Assembly (NCBI GenBank): GCA_913055805.1
Contig: CAJXLF010000007.1
Location: 62,001-126,000, forward strand
Reading direction: 5' to 3'
DNA: 64,000 nucleotides
Source: an uncultured Salinisphaerales bacterium
Lineage (GTDB): Bacteria > Pseudomonadota > Gammaproteobacteria > Nevskiales > CAJXLF01
Below the pieces are notes generated by a model. It saw only the letters and a list, made by a program, of their open reading frames with translations. It ran no database searches and was not told the DNA's origin. Positions 53,981 to 64,000 of this stretch are shown here, piece by piece (positions within the stretch are counted from its first letter, which is position 1; the number at the start of each line of letters is the position of its first letter). Made by a program: the position numbers and the translations under genes.

Positions 53981-54750
53981 TCGCTGCTTTCAACAGTTAC
54001 GGCGCCTGGACGCTGTTACGCAAGGAAGTGCGCCGCTTCATGAAAGTGGTCGGCCAGACCGTGCTGGCGCCGATGATCACTTCGGTCCTCTACCTGCTGG
54101 TGTTCGATCAGGTCATGCGTGACCGGGTTGAGGTCTACGACGGCGTGGCCTACACCGCATTCCTTATTCCCGGGCTGATGATGATGAGCGTCATCCAGAA
54201 TGCTTTCGCCAACACCTCGTCCAGCCTGATCCAGTCCAAGATCATGGGCAATCTGGTATTGCTGCTGATGACGCCGCTGTCTTCGCTGGAAATGTTTCTG
54301 GCCTTTGTCGGTGCGGCCCTGCTGCGCGGCGTGCTGGTGGCGGCCGGTGTCTATGTGGTGGCGATCTTTTTCGTGCCGCTGCCACTGGAGGCCGCCTGGG
54401 CGGCGCTGTTGTTGCTGGTGTTGTCCAGCGGCTGCCTGGCGGTGCTGGGCATTATCGCGGGTATCGTGGCCGACAAATTCGAGCACCTGGCGGCCTTTCA
54501 GAACTTTTTCATCATGCCGCTTTCATTCCTTTCCGGGGTGTTTTATTCCATCCATTCGCTGCCGCCGTTTTGGCGCGAAGTGTCCCACTACAACCCCTTC
54601 TTCTATATGATTGACGGCTTCAGATACGGGTTTTTCGGGGTTGGGGACGCTTCGCCCCTGTTGAGTGTGGCCGTGGTCAGCGGCTTTTTCCTTGCGCTGT
54701 CGGTGATCTGTCTGGCCATGTTGCACACCGGCTACAAACTTCGCCCCTGA
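53977..54750 (+). CDS. ABC-2 type exporter permease, YadH-like
   Basis: This 257-residue permease has six hydrophobic helices and the ABC-2 signature PLSSLEMFLAFVGAALLRG, with SFLSGVFYSIHSLPPFWREVSHYNPFFYMIDGFRYGFFG near the end in parts. The family exports lipids, polysaccharides or drugs; the substrate here is unknown. It is coupled to the ATPase gene and followed by ibaG after 19 bases. Confidence 0.9.
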   Translation: MIAAFNSYGAWTLLRKEVRRFMKVVGQTVLAPMITSVLYLLVFDQVMRDRVEVYDGVAYTAFLIPGLMMMSVIQNAFANTSSSLIQSKIMGNLVLLLMTPLSSLEMFLAFVGAALLRGVLVAAGVYVVAIFFVPLPLEAAWAALLLLVLSSGCLAVLGIIAGIVADKFEHLAAFQNFFIMPLSFLSGVFYSIHSLPPFWREVSHYNPFFYMIDGFRYGFFGVGDASPLLSVAVVSGFFLALSVICLAMLHTGYKLRP

Positions 54751-54769
54751 ACCACGCAGAGTTGATGAC

Positions 54770-54991
54770 ATGATGACCGCAGATGAAATTAAACAACTGA
54801 TCGAAGCCGGCTTGCCCGAGGCGCAGGCCGATGTCCGGGGAGATGACGGCCAGCATTTCGAGGCGACCGTGGTGTGTGCGGCTTTTGCCGGCCAGAGTGT
54901 GATTGCTCAGCACCGCATGGTCTATCAGGCGCTCGGCAACCGTATGGGCAATGAAATACATGCTCTGGCGCTGAAAACCCGGGCGTCCTGA
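54770..54991 (+). CDS. ibaG: BolA-family protein IbaG
   Basis: This 73-residue protein has the BolA fold: DDGQHFEATVVCAAFAGQSVIAQHRMVYQALG with the helix-turn-helix-like RMVYQALGN. BolA/IbaG proteins bind [2Fe-2S] clusters with monothiol glutaredoxins. The gene precedes murA, the standard position. Confidence 0.92.
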   Translation: MMTADEIKQLIEAGLPEAQADVRGDDGQHFEATVVCAAFAGQSVIAQHRMVYQALGNRMGNEIHALALKTRAS

Positions 54992-56939
<1,948 letters not shown>

Positions 56940-56943
<4 letters not shown>

Positions 56944-58256
56944 GGCTTGAGATTGCCCGTCTGGACACGGCGGCAGCTGATTTCGAGCCGGAATTTGCGT
57001 CGCTGATGAGCCGCGATCCCAGCTCGGATGATGCGGTGCGTGAAACCGTGCGCGGAATATTGGCCGACATTCATGAGCGCGGCGATGCCGCGCTGCTGGA
57101 ATACACCCGGCGTTTTGACCGCAGCTCAGCGGCATCGGTATCCGAACTGGAGATTTCGCAGGCGCGCCTGCAGCAGGCTCTGGATGGTCTGGATGACGGC
57201 CTGCGGATGGCGCTGGAGACTGCGGCCCGGCGCATACGCAGCTATGCCGAACATCAGAAGATGCAGTCCTGGAGCTTTACTGACAGTGACGGTTCGTTGC
57301 TGGGTCAGCAGATCCGGCCCATGGACCGCGTCGGCCTCTATGTGCCGGGCGGCAAGGCCAGTTATCCCTCGTCGGTATTGATGAATGCCCTGCCGGCCAA
57401 GGTCGCCGGTGTGCCGGAAATCATCATGGTGGTGCCGGCGCCGGGCGGTGAACTCAATGATCTTGTGCTGGCGGCTGCGGCGCTGGCCGGCGTCGATCGT
57501 GTCTTTACCATTGGTGGCGCACAGGCCGTGGCGGCGCTGGCCTATGGTACTGAGACCGTGCCGGAGGTGGACAAGATTGTCGGGCCGGGCAATGCCTATG
57601 TGGCGGCTGCCAAGCGCGAGGTGTTTGGCACCGTGGGTATCGACATGATCGCCGGGCCTTCGGAAATCCTGGTGATTTGCGACGGGCAGACCGATCCGCG
57701 CTGGATTGCGCTGGATCTGTTTTCCCAGGCTGAACATGATGAAGATGCGCAGTCCATCCTGCTCTCGCCGGATGCCGGGTTTCTGGATGCCGTGGCGCAG
57801 GCCATGGCTGATGAGCTGCCGGGACAGGCGCGTGCCGAAATTATTGCCAGGTCGCTGAATGGGCGGGGTGCCTTGATCCGGGTGGCCGATCTGGATGAGG
57901 CAGTAGCCCTGAGTAATCGCATCGCGCCCGAACATCTGGAGCTGTCGGTGGCCGAGCCGGAGGCCCTGTTACCGTCTATCCGTCATGCCGGGGCTATTTT
58001 CATGGGGCGCTACACGCCGGAAGCGCTGGGCGATTATTGCGCCGGGCCCAACCACGTGTTGCCGACTGCGCGCAGTGCGCGTTTTTCCTCGCCGCTGGGC
58101 GTTTATGACTTCCAGAAGCGCAGCTCTGTCATCAATGCCTCTGACGCAGGTGCGCAGAAGCTTGCCCCGGTTGCCGCGCGCCTGGCCGAAGCCGAAGGGC
58201 TGGCTGCACATGGCCTGTCGGCGAAGTTGCGCCTGGCGGACAACGACGGAGAATGA
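56940..58256 (+). CDS. hisD: Histidinol dehydrogenase HisD
   Basis: This 438-residue enzyme oxidises histidinol to histidine in two NAD-dependent steps. [18 protein letters not shown] and [11 protein letters not shown] are signatures; the zinc ligands lie around [11 protein letters not shown] and APEHLEL. It overlaps hisG by 4 bases. Confidence 0.97.
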
Positions 58257-58259
58257 GCC

Positions 58260-59378
58260 TTGAGGCCGGGCACATCTCACATCTCACATGTCACATCTCC
58301 CGATCTCCTGGATTGGGTAAGGCCCGAAATTCGTCGCCTGTCTGCCTATCATGTGCCGGATGCCTCCGGTCTGGTTAAGCTGGACGCCATGGAAAACCCC
58401 TACCACTGGCCCGAGGACATGCTGGACGCCTGGCTGGCCGAGCTGCGCCAGGTGGCACTCAACCGCTATCCGGATCCCGCTGCGCGCGAGTTGCAGGCAG
58501 CACTGCGTCAGGCCATGCATATTCCTGACGACGCGGCCTTGTTGCTGGGTAATGGTTCGGATGAGCTGATCCAGTTGCTGGCCCTGGCCTTGCGCCATCC
58601 GGAGCCGGGTCGGGATGCGGTATTGCTTGCGCCCGAGCCTGGTTTCGTCATGTACCGCATGATTGCCGAATTTGTCGATATGCAATATCAGGGAGTGGCG
58701 CTGGGGCCGGATTTTGATCTGGATGCCGACGCCATGCTGGCGGCCATCGAGGCGCATCAACCGGCGCTGGTGTTCGTTGCCCAGCCGAATAATCCGACCG
58801 GCAATGTCTACAGTGAAGCGGCTTTACGCAAGGTGGTGAAAGCTGCACCGGGCTGGGTGGTGATCGACGAGGCTTATGCGCCGTTTACCGACCGTGACTG
58901 CCTGCCCTGGCTGAATGAATATCCGAATCTGCTGGTCATGCGCACGGTGTCGAAAATGGGTCTGGCCGGCCTGCGCCTGGGCCTGTTGGCGGGACCGCCG
59001 GCCATGATTGCCGAGGTCGACAAGCTACGCCTGCCCTACAACATCAATGTGCTGACCCAGGCCAGCGCCCGTTTTGCGCTGGAACATGCGGAAATTTTTG
59101 ATGCCCAGGCGGCGCATATTCGCGACGACCGGGCGGGCTTGAGCGAGGCTCTGAGCGCTATCGACGGATTGCAGGTCTTTCCCAGTGAGGCCAATTTCAT
59201 TCTTTTTCGCACCCCTGCCGGGCGTGCCCGTGAGTTGCATCAGGGGCTGATCGAGCAAGGCGTGCTGATCAAGTGTCTGGACGGTTCGCATTCGCGCCTG
59301 ACTGACTGTTTGCGCGTAACGGTTGGCACCGGTAATGAGAATAAAAAGTTTATAAACGCTTTAAACACCTTGATGTAA
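58260..59378 (+). CDS. hisC: Histidinol-phosphate aminotransferase HisC
   Basis: This 372-residue PLP enzyme makes histidinol phosphate. The PLP lysine lies in RTVSKMGLAGLRLG, with NPTGNVY and VIDEAYAPF upstream. The start is TTG at 58260, 3 bases after the hisD stop with GGAG 8 bases before; no ATG occurs until codon 42, which would cut off the conserved VRPEIRRLSAYHV segment. Codons 5-13 are made of four 7-bp repeats (58271-58298). The first 14 residues are therefore not conserved HisC sequence but translated repeat. Confidence 0.92.
   Translation: MRPGTSHISHVTSPDLLDWVRPEIRRLSAYHVPDASGLVKLDAMENPYHWPEDMLDAWLAELRQVALNRYPDPAARELQAALRQAMHIPDDAALLLGNGSDELIQLLALALRHPEPGRDAVLLAPEPGFVMYRMIAEFVDMQYQGVALGPDFDLDADAMLAAIEAHQPALVFVAQPNNPTGNVYSEAALRKVVKAAPGWVVIDEAYAPFTDRDCLPWLNEYPNLLVMRTVSKMGLAGLRLGLLAGPPAMIAEVDKLRLPYNINVLTQASARFALEHAEIFDAQAAHIRDDRAGLSEALSAIDGLQVFPSEANFILFRTPAGRARELHQGLIEQGVLIKCLDGSHSRLTDCLRVTVGTGNENKKFINALNTLM
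58271..58298 (+). repeat. Four 7-bp tandem repeats in the 5' end of hisC
   Basis: CACATCT, CACATCT, CACATGT and CACATCT follow each other without gaps. The unit is not a multiple of three, so gain or loss of one copy would shift the hisC frame relative to the TTG start. Confidence 0.85.
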
Positions 59379-59404
59379 AAGTGACTAACCGGTTTTGCCG
59401 GTGT

Positions 59405-59429
59405 GCGGCGTTGCCTGCCGCGGTTTTGA
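59405..59429 (+). terminator. Possible terminator after hisC
   Basis: GCGGC (59405-59409) and GCCGC (59417-59421) pair around a 7-base loop, followed by GGTTTTGATT. The stem is short. A second hairpin, CCGG-TTTTG-CCGG, lies just upstream. Together they may end his transcription before petA. Confidence 0.45.
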
Positions 59430-59441
59430 TTCGGGTATAAT
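59411..59441 (+). promoter_or_regulatory. Possible sigma-70 promoter for petABC
   Basis: TATAAT (59436-59441) is perfect; TTGCCT (59411-59416) lies 19 bases upstream, longer than ideal. The leader to petA is then about 130 bases and holds no further clear feature apart from the GGAG before the ATG. Confidence 0.4.
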
Positions 59442-59580
59442 GCCCGGCTGATGTGGCTTTCCGACCGTCACGGGTCATCGGTATAGCCGCTATAAGCTAT
59501 CTCTTTGACAGAGTTGTGAGGTTTTGGGTGTCTTCCAGCGCTAGTCGCCGGGCAGGCATTCGGAGAGAGGAGTCTGCTGC

Positions 59581-60183
59581 ATGAGTAATGAAGGGGTGGA
59601 TGTCGGAAAACGCCGTTTTCTGACTGCGGCCACCACGGTTGTCGGAGGTGTGGGTGCGGGCTTCGCTGCCTGGCCATTTCTGTCTTCCTGGCAACCCAGT
59701 GCCCGGGCCAAGGCTGCAGGTGCGCCTGTAGTCGCCGATATCAGCGAGCTGGAAGAAGGTGCGCTGGTTATTTTCGAATGGCGCGGGAAGCCCGTCTGGG
59801 TGATTCGCCGCAGTCCGGAAATGGTGGAAAACCTGCCGGCAGTCGAGGGCGATTTGCGTGACCCTCAGTCGGAGAAGGACCAGCAGCCTGAATACGCCAG
59901 GAACGAAGTCCGTTCCATCCGCAAGGACGTCATGGTGATGATCGGCTCCTGCACCCATCTTGGCTGCTCGCCGTCTTTCCGGCCGGATTATCCCGCCGAG
60001 GACATGGACCCGAACTGGAAGGGTGGCTTCTTTTGCCCCTGTCACGGCTCCAAGTTCGACCTCGCCGGTCGTGTGTACAAGGGTGTGCCGGCGCCGACCA
60101 ATCTGGTTGTGCCGCCTTATCATTTTGAATCCGACAACGTCATCGTCATCGGCGAAGACCCTGCCAATGAAGGAGTCGCCTGA
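59581..60183 (+). CDS. petA: Ubiquinol-cytochrome c reductase Rieske iron-sulfur subunit
   Basis: This 200-residue subunit has one N-terminal transmembrane helix preceded by a Tat-like KRRFLTAATTVVGGVG, and the Rieske motifs CTHLGC and CPCHGS that bind the [2Fe-2S] cluster by two Cys and two His. It takes electrons from ubiquinol to cytochrome c1. The stop overlaps the petB start by 1 base. Confidence 0.96.
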   Translation: MSNEGVDVGKRRFLTAATTVVGGVGAGFAAWPFLSSWQPSARAKAAGAPVVADISELEEGALVIFEWRGKPVWVIRRSPEMVENLPAVEGDLRDPQSEKDQQPEYARNEVRSIRKDVMVMIGSCTHLGCSPSFRPDYPAEDMDPNWKGGFFCPCHGSKFDLAGRVYKGVPAPTNLVVPPYHFESDNVIVIGEDPANEGVA

Positions 60184-61454
60184 TGCCTATCGTCCCGAAT
60201 CCTTACAAGACTACGGGCTTCCTTGGCTGGATAGACGATCGCTTCCCGCTGACCAAGATGTGGAAGGATCACGTTGCCGAGTACTACGCGCCCAAGAACT
60301 TCAACTTCTGGTATTTCTTCGGTTCTCTGGCCCTGCTGGTGCTGGTCAATCAGTTGCTGACCGGCATCTGGCTGGCCATGTTCTTCAAGCCGGATGCGGC
60401 TCTGGCCTTTGAATCCGTCGAATACATCATGCGCGATGTGGAGTGGGGCTGGCTGATCCGCTACATGCATTCCACCGGCGCCTCCGCGTTCTTCGTGGTG
60501 GTGTTCCTGCATATGTATCGCGGTCTGCTGTACGGTTCCTATCGCCAGCCGCGTGAACTGATCTGGATCTTTGGCTGCCTCATCTTCCTGGTGCTGATGG
60601 CCGAAGCCTTCATGGGCTATGTGTTGCCCTGGGGGCAGATGTCCTACTGGGGCGCCCAGGTGATTATTTCGCTGTTCGGCGCCATTCCGGTGGTGGGTGA
60701 GGATCTGGTGACCTGGATCCGCGGCGACTTCTTTATCGCCGACGCCACCATCAACCGTTTCTTCTCGCTGCATGTGGTGGCGCTGCCCTTCGTACTGGTC
60801 GGTCTGGTGATTGCTCATCTGCTGGCGCTGCATGAAGTGGGTTCCAACAACCCCGACGGCGTCGAGATCAAGAAGCACAAGGACGAGAACGGCATTCCCA
60901 AAGACGGTATCGCCTTCCATCCGTACTACACGGTGAAGGATATCTTCGGCACCGGCGTATTCCTGATCCTGTTCGCCTTCGTGATCTTCTTCATTCCGGA
61001 TTTCGGCGGCTACTTCCTGGAGAAGCCGAACTTCGAGCCGGCCAACCCGATGGTGACGCCCGAGCATATTGCACCGGTGTGGTACTTCACCCCGCAGTAC
61101 GCCATGTTGCGCGCCATCACGGTGGACCTGTTCGGCGTGCCGGCCAAGCTGTGGGGTGTGATCGTGCTGGGTGGCTCAGTGGTCATCCTGTTCTTCCTGC
61201 CCTGGCTGGACAAGAGCCCGGTCAAGTCGATCCGCTACAAGGGGCCGATTTTCAAGATCGCCCTGGCGCTGTTTACGGTGAGCTTCGTGGTACTGGGCTA
61301 TCTCGGTACGCAGCCGCCCACCCCCGGCAAGACCCTGTTGGCCCAGATCGGCACCGCGATCTACTTCGGATTCTTCTTCCTCATGCCGTTCTACACCAAG
61401 ATCGACAAGACGAAGCCCGAACCTGATCGCGTTACCATGAAGGAGGGCCACTAA
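60183..61454 (+). CDS. petB: Cytochrome b of the bc1 complex
   Basis: This 423-residue full-length cytochrome b has eight or more helices. The haem-ligand helices contain RYMHSTGASAFFVVVFLHMYR and RFFSLHVVALPFVLVGLVIAH in parts, and PVVG and a PEW-like Q-site segment (PEHIAPVWYFTPQYAMLR) follow. It is a single gene, not split as in b6f. Confidence 0.96.
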   Translation: MPIVPNPYKTTGFLGWIDDRFPLTKMWKDHVAEYYAPKNFNFWYFFGSLALLVLVNQLLTGIWLAMFFKPDAALAFESVEYIMRDVEWGWLIRYMHSTGASAFFVVVFLHMYRGLLYGSYRQPRELIWIFGCLIFLVLMAEAFMGYVLPWGQMSYWGAQVIISLFGAIPVVGEDLVTWIRGDFFIADATINRFFSLHVVALPFVLVGLVIAHLLALHEVGSNNPDGVEIKKHKDENGIPKDGIAFHPYYTVKDIFGTGVFLILFAFVIFFIPDFGGYFLEKPNFEPANPMVTPEHIAPVWYFTPQYAMLRAITVDLFGVPAKLWGVIVLGGSVVILFFLPWLDKSPVKSIRYKGPIFKIALALFTVSFVVLGYLGTQPPTPGKTLLAQIGTAIYFGFFFLMPFYTKIDKTKPEPDRVTMKEGH

Positions 61455-61455
61455 A

Positions 61456-62202
61456 ATGAAGCATCTATTGATCGCTTTGGCACTGGCCCTGCCTGGTATG
61501 GCCATGGCCGCCGGCGGCGGTGGTACCGCTTACAAGTTCGATCCCGATCTGGGTAACGAGCCTTCACTGCAACGTGGCGCAGCTGCGTTCATGAACTACT
61601 GCAGTGGCTGCCATAGCATGGGTTTGCTGCGCTATAACCGTCTGGCTGCCGATCTCGGTATTCCCGAGGATCTGTTGCAGGAAAATCTGATGTTCACTTC
61701 CGACAAGGTGGGTGCCCAGATCAATTCTGCAATGATTCCGGCGTCCGCCAAATGGTTTGGCAAGCAGCCACCCGACCTGACGCTGACAGCCCGTGCCCGC
61801 GGTGACGATTGGGTGTACAGCTTCCTCAAGACTTTCTATGTGGAAGAAGGGCGTCCCAACGGTGTGAATAACCTCACACTGCCGGGCGCTTCCATGCCGC
61901 ATGTGCTGGGTGGCCTGCAGGGTTGGCAGAAGCTGAAACCCGCTGAAGAAGGCGAGGAGCATGCTGAGGCTGGTGGCCACGGTGCCAGCCATGCGCCCGA
62001 GTTCGAAGTGCTTGAAGAAGGCGTGTTGTCGGCCAAGGAATATGACGGGCTGGTTGCGGATATCACCAATTTCATGGTGTATGCGGCGGAGCCGGTCAAG
62101 ATCAAGCGTAAGGAAATCGGTACTCTGGTGATCCTCTATCTGATGCTGTTCACCTTTGTCGCCTATCTTCTGAAGCGCGAGTTCTGGAAGGACGTGCACT
62201 AA
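61456..62202 (+). CDS. petC: Cytochrome c1 of the bc1 complex
   Basis: This 248-residue protein has a signal peptide (IALALALPGMAMA), the haem motif CSGCH (Cys49, Cys52, His53) and a C-terminal membrane anchor (IGTLVILYLMLFTFVAYLL). Between residues 158 and 178 it has a Glu/His/Gly-rich stretch (EEGEEHAEAGGHGASH) not usual in the family. The gene lies 1 base after petB. Confidence 0.95.
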   Translation: MKHLLIALALALPGMAMAAGGGGTAYKFDPDLGNEPSLQRGAAAFMNYCSGCHSMGLLRYNRLAADLGIPEDLLQENLMFTSDKVGAQINSAMIPASAKWFGKQPPDLTLTARARGDDWVYSFLKTFYVEEGRPNGVNNLTLPGASMPHVLGGLQGWQKLKPAEEGEEHAEAGGHGASHAPEFEVLEEGVLSAKEYDGLVADITNFMVYAAEPVKIKRKEIGTLVILYLMLFTFVAYLLKREFWKDVH

Positions 62203-62210
62203 ACATTGTG

Positions 62211-62238
62211 ACGGGCTGCTGCGGCAGCCCGTTTTTTT
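62211..62238 (+). terminator. Intrinsic terminator after petC
   Basis: ACGGGCTGC (62211-62219) and GCAGCCCGT (62224-62232) form a perfect 9-bp stem with a 4-base loop, followed by seven T residues. It ends the petABC operon 8 bases after the petC stop. Confidence 0.92.
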
Positions 62239-62259
62239 GGATTATCCAAGGATTTTGCT

Positions 62260-62892
62260 ATGGCGGTAACTGCCAATAGACGTTCCCTCATGACCCTTTT
62301 TTCCGAGCCCAGCGAAGCGCAGAGCCATCGCGTACGTCTGGTGCTGTCCGAGAAGGGAATCAGCAACGTTGACATCATTGACGTCAAGGTTGGGGAGCAC
62401 AATCAGGACCTCGTCGACCTGAACCCCTACAACATGGTGCCGACTCTGGTCGACCGTGATCTGGTCCTGTATGACCCGAGCATCATCTGTGAATATCTGG
62501 ATGAGCGTTTTCCTCATCCGCCCTTGATGCCTGTCGATCCCGTCTCGCGCGCCAAGGTTCGCCTGGCCTTGTTCAGGCTGGAAGAGGATTTCTACACCTT
62601 GTTGCCGGATATCGAGGAAGGTACGCCGTCGCAGGCGCGCAAGGCCAAGAAGGAGCTGCGCGAGAGCCTGATTTCCGGGGCTGAAATTTTCTCCGCCAAA
62701 CCTTTTTTCCTCAGCGATGAATTCACTCTGGCGGACTGCGCCATTATTCCCATTCTCTGGCGTCTGCCGTTCTGGGGAATAGAGCTGCCTAACGAGGCAG
62801 CGCCGATCAAGAAATACGCTCAGCGTATGTTCAATCGCGAGGGTTTTTCCAAGAGCCTGACCGAGATCGAGCAGGAGTTCGCAGGCAGCTGA
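62260..62892 (+). CDS. sspA: Stringent starvation protein A (SspA)
   Basis: This 210-residue GST-fold protein binds RNA polymerase in E. coli and shapes stationary-phase and acid-stress transcription. LFSEPSEAQSHRVRLVLSEK and YDPSIICEYLDERFPHPPLMP are typical. It lacks the catalytic GST residue, as in the family. sspB follows after 16 bases. Confidence 0.95.
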   Translation: MAVTANRRSLMTLFSEPSEAQSHRVRLVLSEKGISNVDIIDVKVGEHNQDLVDLNPYNMVPTLVDRDLVLYDPSIICEYLDERFPHPPLMPVDPVSRAKVRLALFRLEEDFYTLLPDIEEGTPSQARKAKKELRESLISGAEIFSAKPFFLSDEFTLADCAIIPILWRLPFWGIELPNEAAPIKKYAQRMFNREGFSKSLTEIEQEFAGS

Positions 62893-62908
62893 TGCCGCGA
62901 GTACGCTA

Positions 62909-63382
62909 ATGGCCACTTCAAGACGCCCCTATCTGATACGGGCGATCTACGACTGGGTGCTGGATAACGGCTATACCCCCTACTTGCTGGTAGCCGCCAA
63001 CCAGCCCAATGTCGAGGTGCCTACTCAGTACGTCGGCGATGACGGCAAGATCGTCATGAATCTCAGCCCGACTGCGGTGCGTGGTCTGGAACTGGGTAAT
63101 GAACTTATACGTTTCGAGGCGCGTTTTTCGGGCACGCCCTTTGCGGTATTTATTCCCACTGGGGCTGTGCTGGCTGTCTATGCCAAGGAAACGGGCGAAG
63201 GTATGTTATTCGGCGATCCGGAATCAGACGAGGAAGTGCCGACCGACCAGCCGGTGCCACAATTCGAGCAGCGCGCGGAAGAGTCGGAATCCGAGGCTGA
63301 CAATGGCGACGACGGGCCTGATGATGAGCCTCCGACGACGCCACACAAGCGCAAGCGCGGACATCTGACTGTTATCAAATAA
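62909..63382 (+). CDS. sspB: ClpXP specificity-enhancing factor SspB
   Basis: This 157-residue protein has the SspB domain at residues 1-105 (RRPYLIRAIYDWVLDNGYTPY, VNVEVPTQYV-like sheet) and an acidic disordered linker ending in a short basic/hydrophobic tail KRGHLTVIK, the ClpX-binding module. It delivers ssrA-tagged proteins to ClpXP. Its stop overlaps the next gene start by 1 base. Confidence 0.95.
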   Translation: MATSRRPYLIRAIYDWVLDNGYTPYLLVAANQPNVEVPTQYVGDDGKIVMNLSPTAVRGLELGNELIRFEARFSGTPFAVFIPTGAVLAVYAKETGEGMLFGDPESDEEVPTDQPVPQFEQRAEESESEADNGDDGPDDEPPTTPHKRKRGHLTVIK

Positions 63383-64000
63383 TGGCCAGATTCTGGGTGC
63401 TGTTGCTGGTTCTCTCGATACTGGGGGGCGAGCTGACCACCTGCTGGCTGTCTTTGAACGGTTACTCCTTTTCTGAATTCGAACCGGTCTACCGTTTCTT
63501 CCATCTAACGCAGATGGTCGTACTGATCCTTCTGGCCGGGTTGAGTTACCGCAAGATCGGTGATGCCTTCTGGCAGGGCATTTCGCATCTGGTATTGCTC
63601 GGCCTCAGTGTTTCTCTGGTCGGCGATATCATCAACAGCTTCCTCGTCGACCTGAGTTTCATCCTGCAGCCACAGACCCTGTTGTCGGCTGTGCCGTTCG
63701 CCATTGCACACCTTCTTTATATAACCGTGTTCTGGAAGCTCGGGCGTGGCAGTGAATCAAGTACCCCGATGCCGCTGCTGCTGATGACCGTCATCGCATG
63801 GCCACCACTGGCCGTTGTTCTGTGGTTGATCCTGGTCGATAGCTCGGCCGGTTCAATTCTGAAATGGCTTTCTTTTGCCTACGCCCATGTGGTGGTGCTT
63901 ATGGCCTTGGCCTCATTGTGGCCCCTGCGTGCCTGGGGCCGAGCTGCCTGGGTGGCTGCCGCCGGAGGATTTGTCTTTCTGATCTCCGACGCTTTCTTCG
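63382..64000 (+). CDS. YhhN-family (lysoplasmalogenase-like) membrane protein, 5' part
   Basis: This reading frame starts with ATG at 63382 and is open to the window end, 206 codons. It has at least six hydrophobic helices and the repeated small motifs SLVGDIINSF and FLISDAFF, matching the GD/SD signatures of YhhN/TMEM86 lysoplasmalogenases, which cleave vinyl-ether lysophospholipids. The C terminus lies outside the window. It overlaps sspB by one base, so it is probably in the sspAB operon. Confidence 0.75.
   Translation, partial: MARFWVLLLVLSILGGELTTCWLSLNGYSFSEFEPVYRFFHLTQMVVLILLAGLSYRKIGDAFWQGISHLVLLGLSVSLVGDIINSFLVDLSFILQPQTLLSAVPFAIAHLLYITVFWKLGRGSESSTPMPLLLMTVIAWPPLAVVLWLILVDSSAGSILKWLSFAYAHVVVLMALASLWPLRAWGRAAWVAAAGGFVFLISDAFF

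Overview
The window is a gene-dense chromosomal segment (64 kb, about 64 protein genes, high G+C). I see no rRNA, tRNA, CRISPR array, prophage or insertion sequence. Gene content and order point to a free-living, respiring gammaproteobacterium. The main evidence is rhlB-trxA-rho, yrbG-kdsD-kdsC-lptC-lptA-lptB-rpoN-hpf-ptsN, ibaG-murA-hisG-hisD-hisC and petABC-sspAB. A pyrophosphate-dependent phosphofructokinase, an HPr kinase with a permease-less PTS and a full bc1 complex suggest a Chromatiales-like, chemolithotroph-type lineage, but that placement is inference.

Layout. 1-3.9 kb: end of a GMP/IMP nucleotidase gene, rhlB, trxA and rho, the last with an 82-residue N-terminal extension. 3.9-7.0 kb: a three-gene cluster of exported retropepsin-like zinc protease, inactive transglutaminase with 7 TM helices, and RimK-like ATP-grasp ligase. 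7-20 kb: purD, a glpD-type dehydrogenase, acs, a NUDIX hydrolase, a Na/Pi transporter, a kinase-fold phosphotransferase, a purple-acid-phosphatase-like lipoprotein and thiC. 19.8-24 kb: a NYN/OST-HTH protein, YcgL, a three-domain lipoprotein (YbaY, COG3650-like and MliC parts), then a near-consensus sigma-54 promoter driving a NirB-type flavoprotein with a BFD [2Fe-2S] module, followed by a flavohaemoglobin-type single-domain globin. 24-31 kb: a CDF metal exporter, pncB-pncA, a YbaK deacylase, a Ycf46-like AAA ATPase, an exported HExxH protein and a YafK-type YkuD protein. 31-42 kb: ppa, pfp, adk, rnd, mpl, an EamA transporter, pmbA and mgtE.

42-53 kb is one long minus-strand gene train: calcium antiporter, kdsD, kdsC, lptC, lptA, lptB, rpoN, hpf, ptsN, hprK, rapZ, EIIA-Man, HPr, EI and mgtE. 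It joins LPS precursor synthesis and transport with sigma-54 and a regulatory PTS. 53-64 kb runs the other way: a YadGH-type ABC exporter where other genomes also have the mla genes, then ibaG, murA, hisG, hisD, hisC, petA, petB, petC, sspA, sspB and the start of a YhhN-type gene.

The most interesting signals are: (1) the sigma-54 promoter, flavoprotein and globin set, a possible two-protein nitric oxide dioxygenase, with a hairpin that would mask the globin ribosome binding site; (2) the ATP-grasp/transglutaminase-7TM/protease cluster, whose substrate is unknown; (3) the disordered N-terminal extension of Rho; (4) 7-bp tandem repeats, including four copies inside the 5' end of hisC behind a TTG start; (5) terminators lying inside the 3' coding ends of convergent genes; (6) the fused three-domain envelope lipoprotein.
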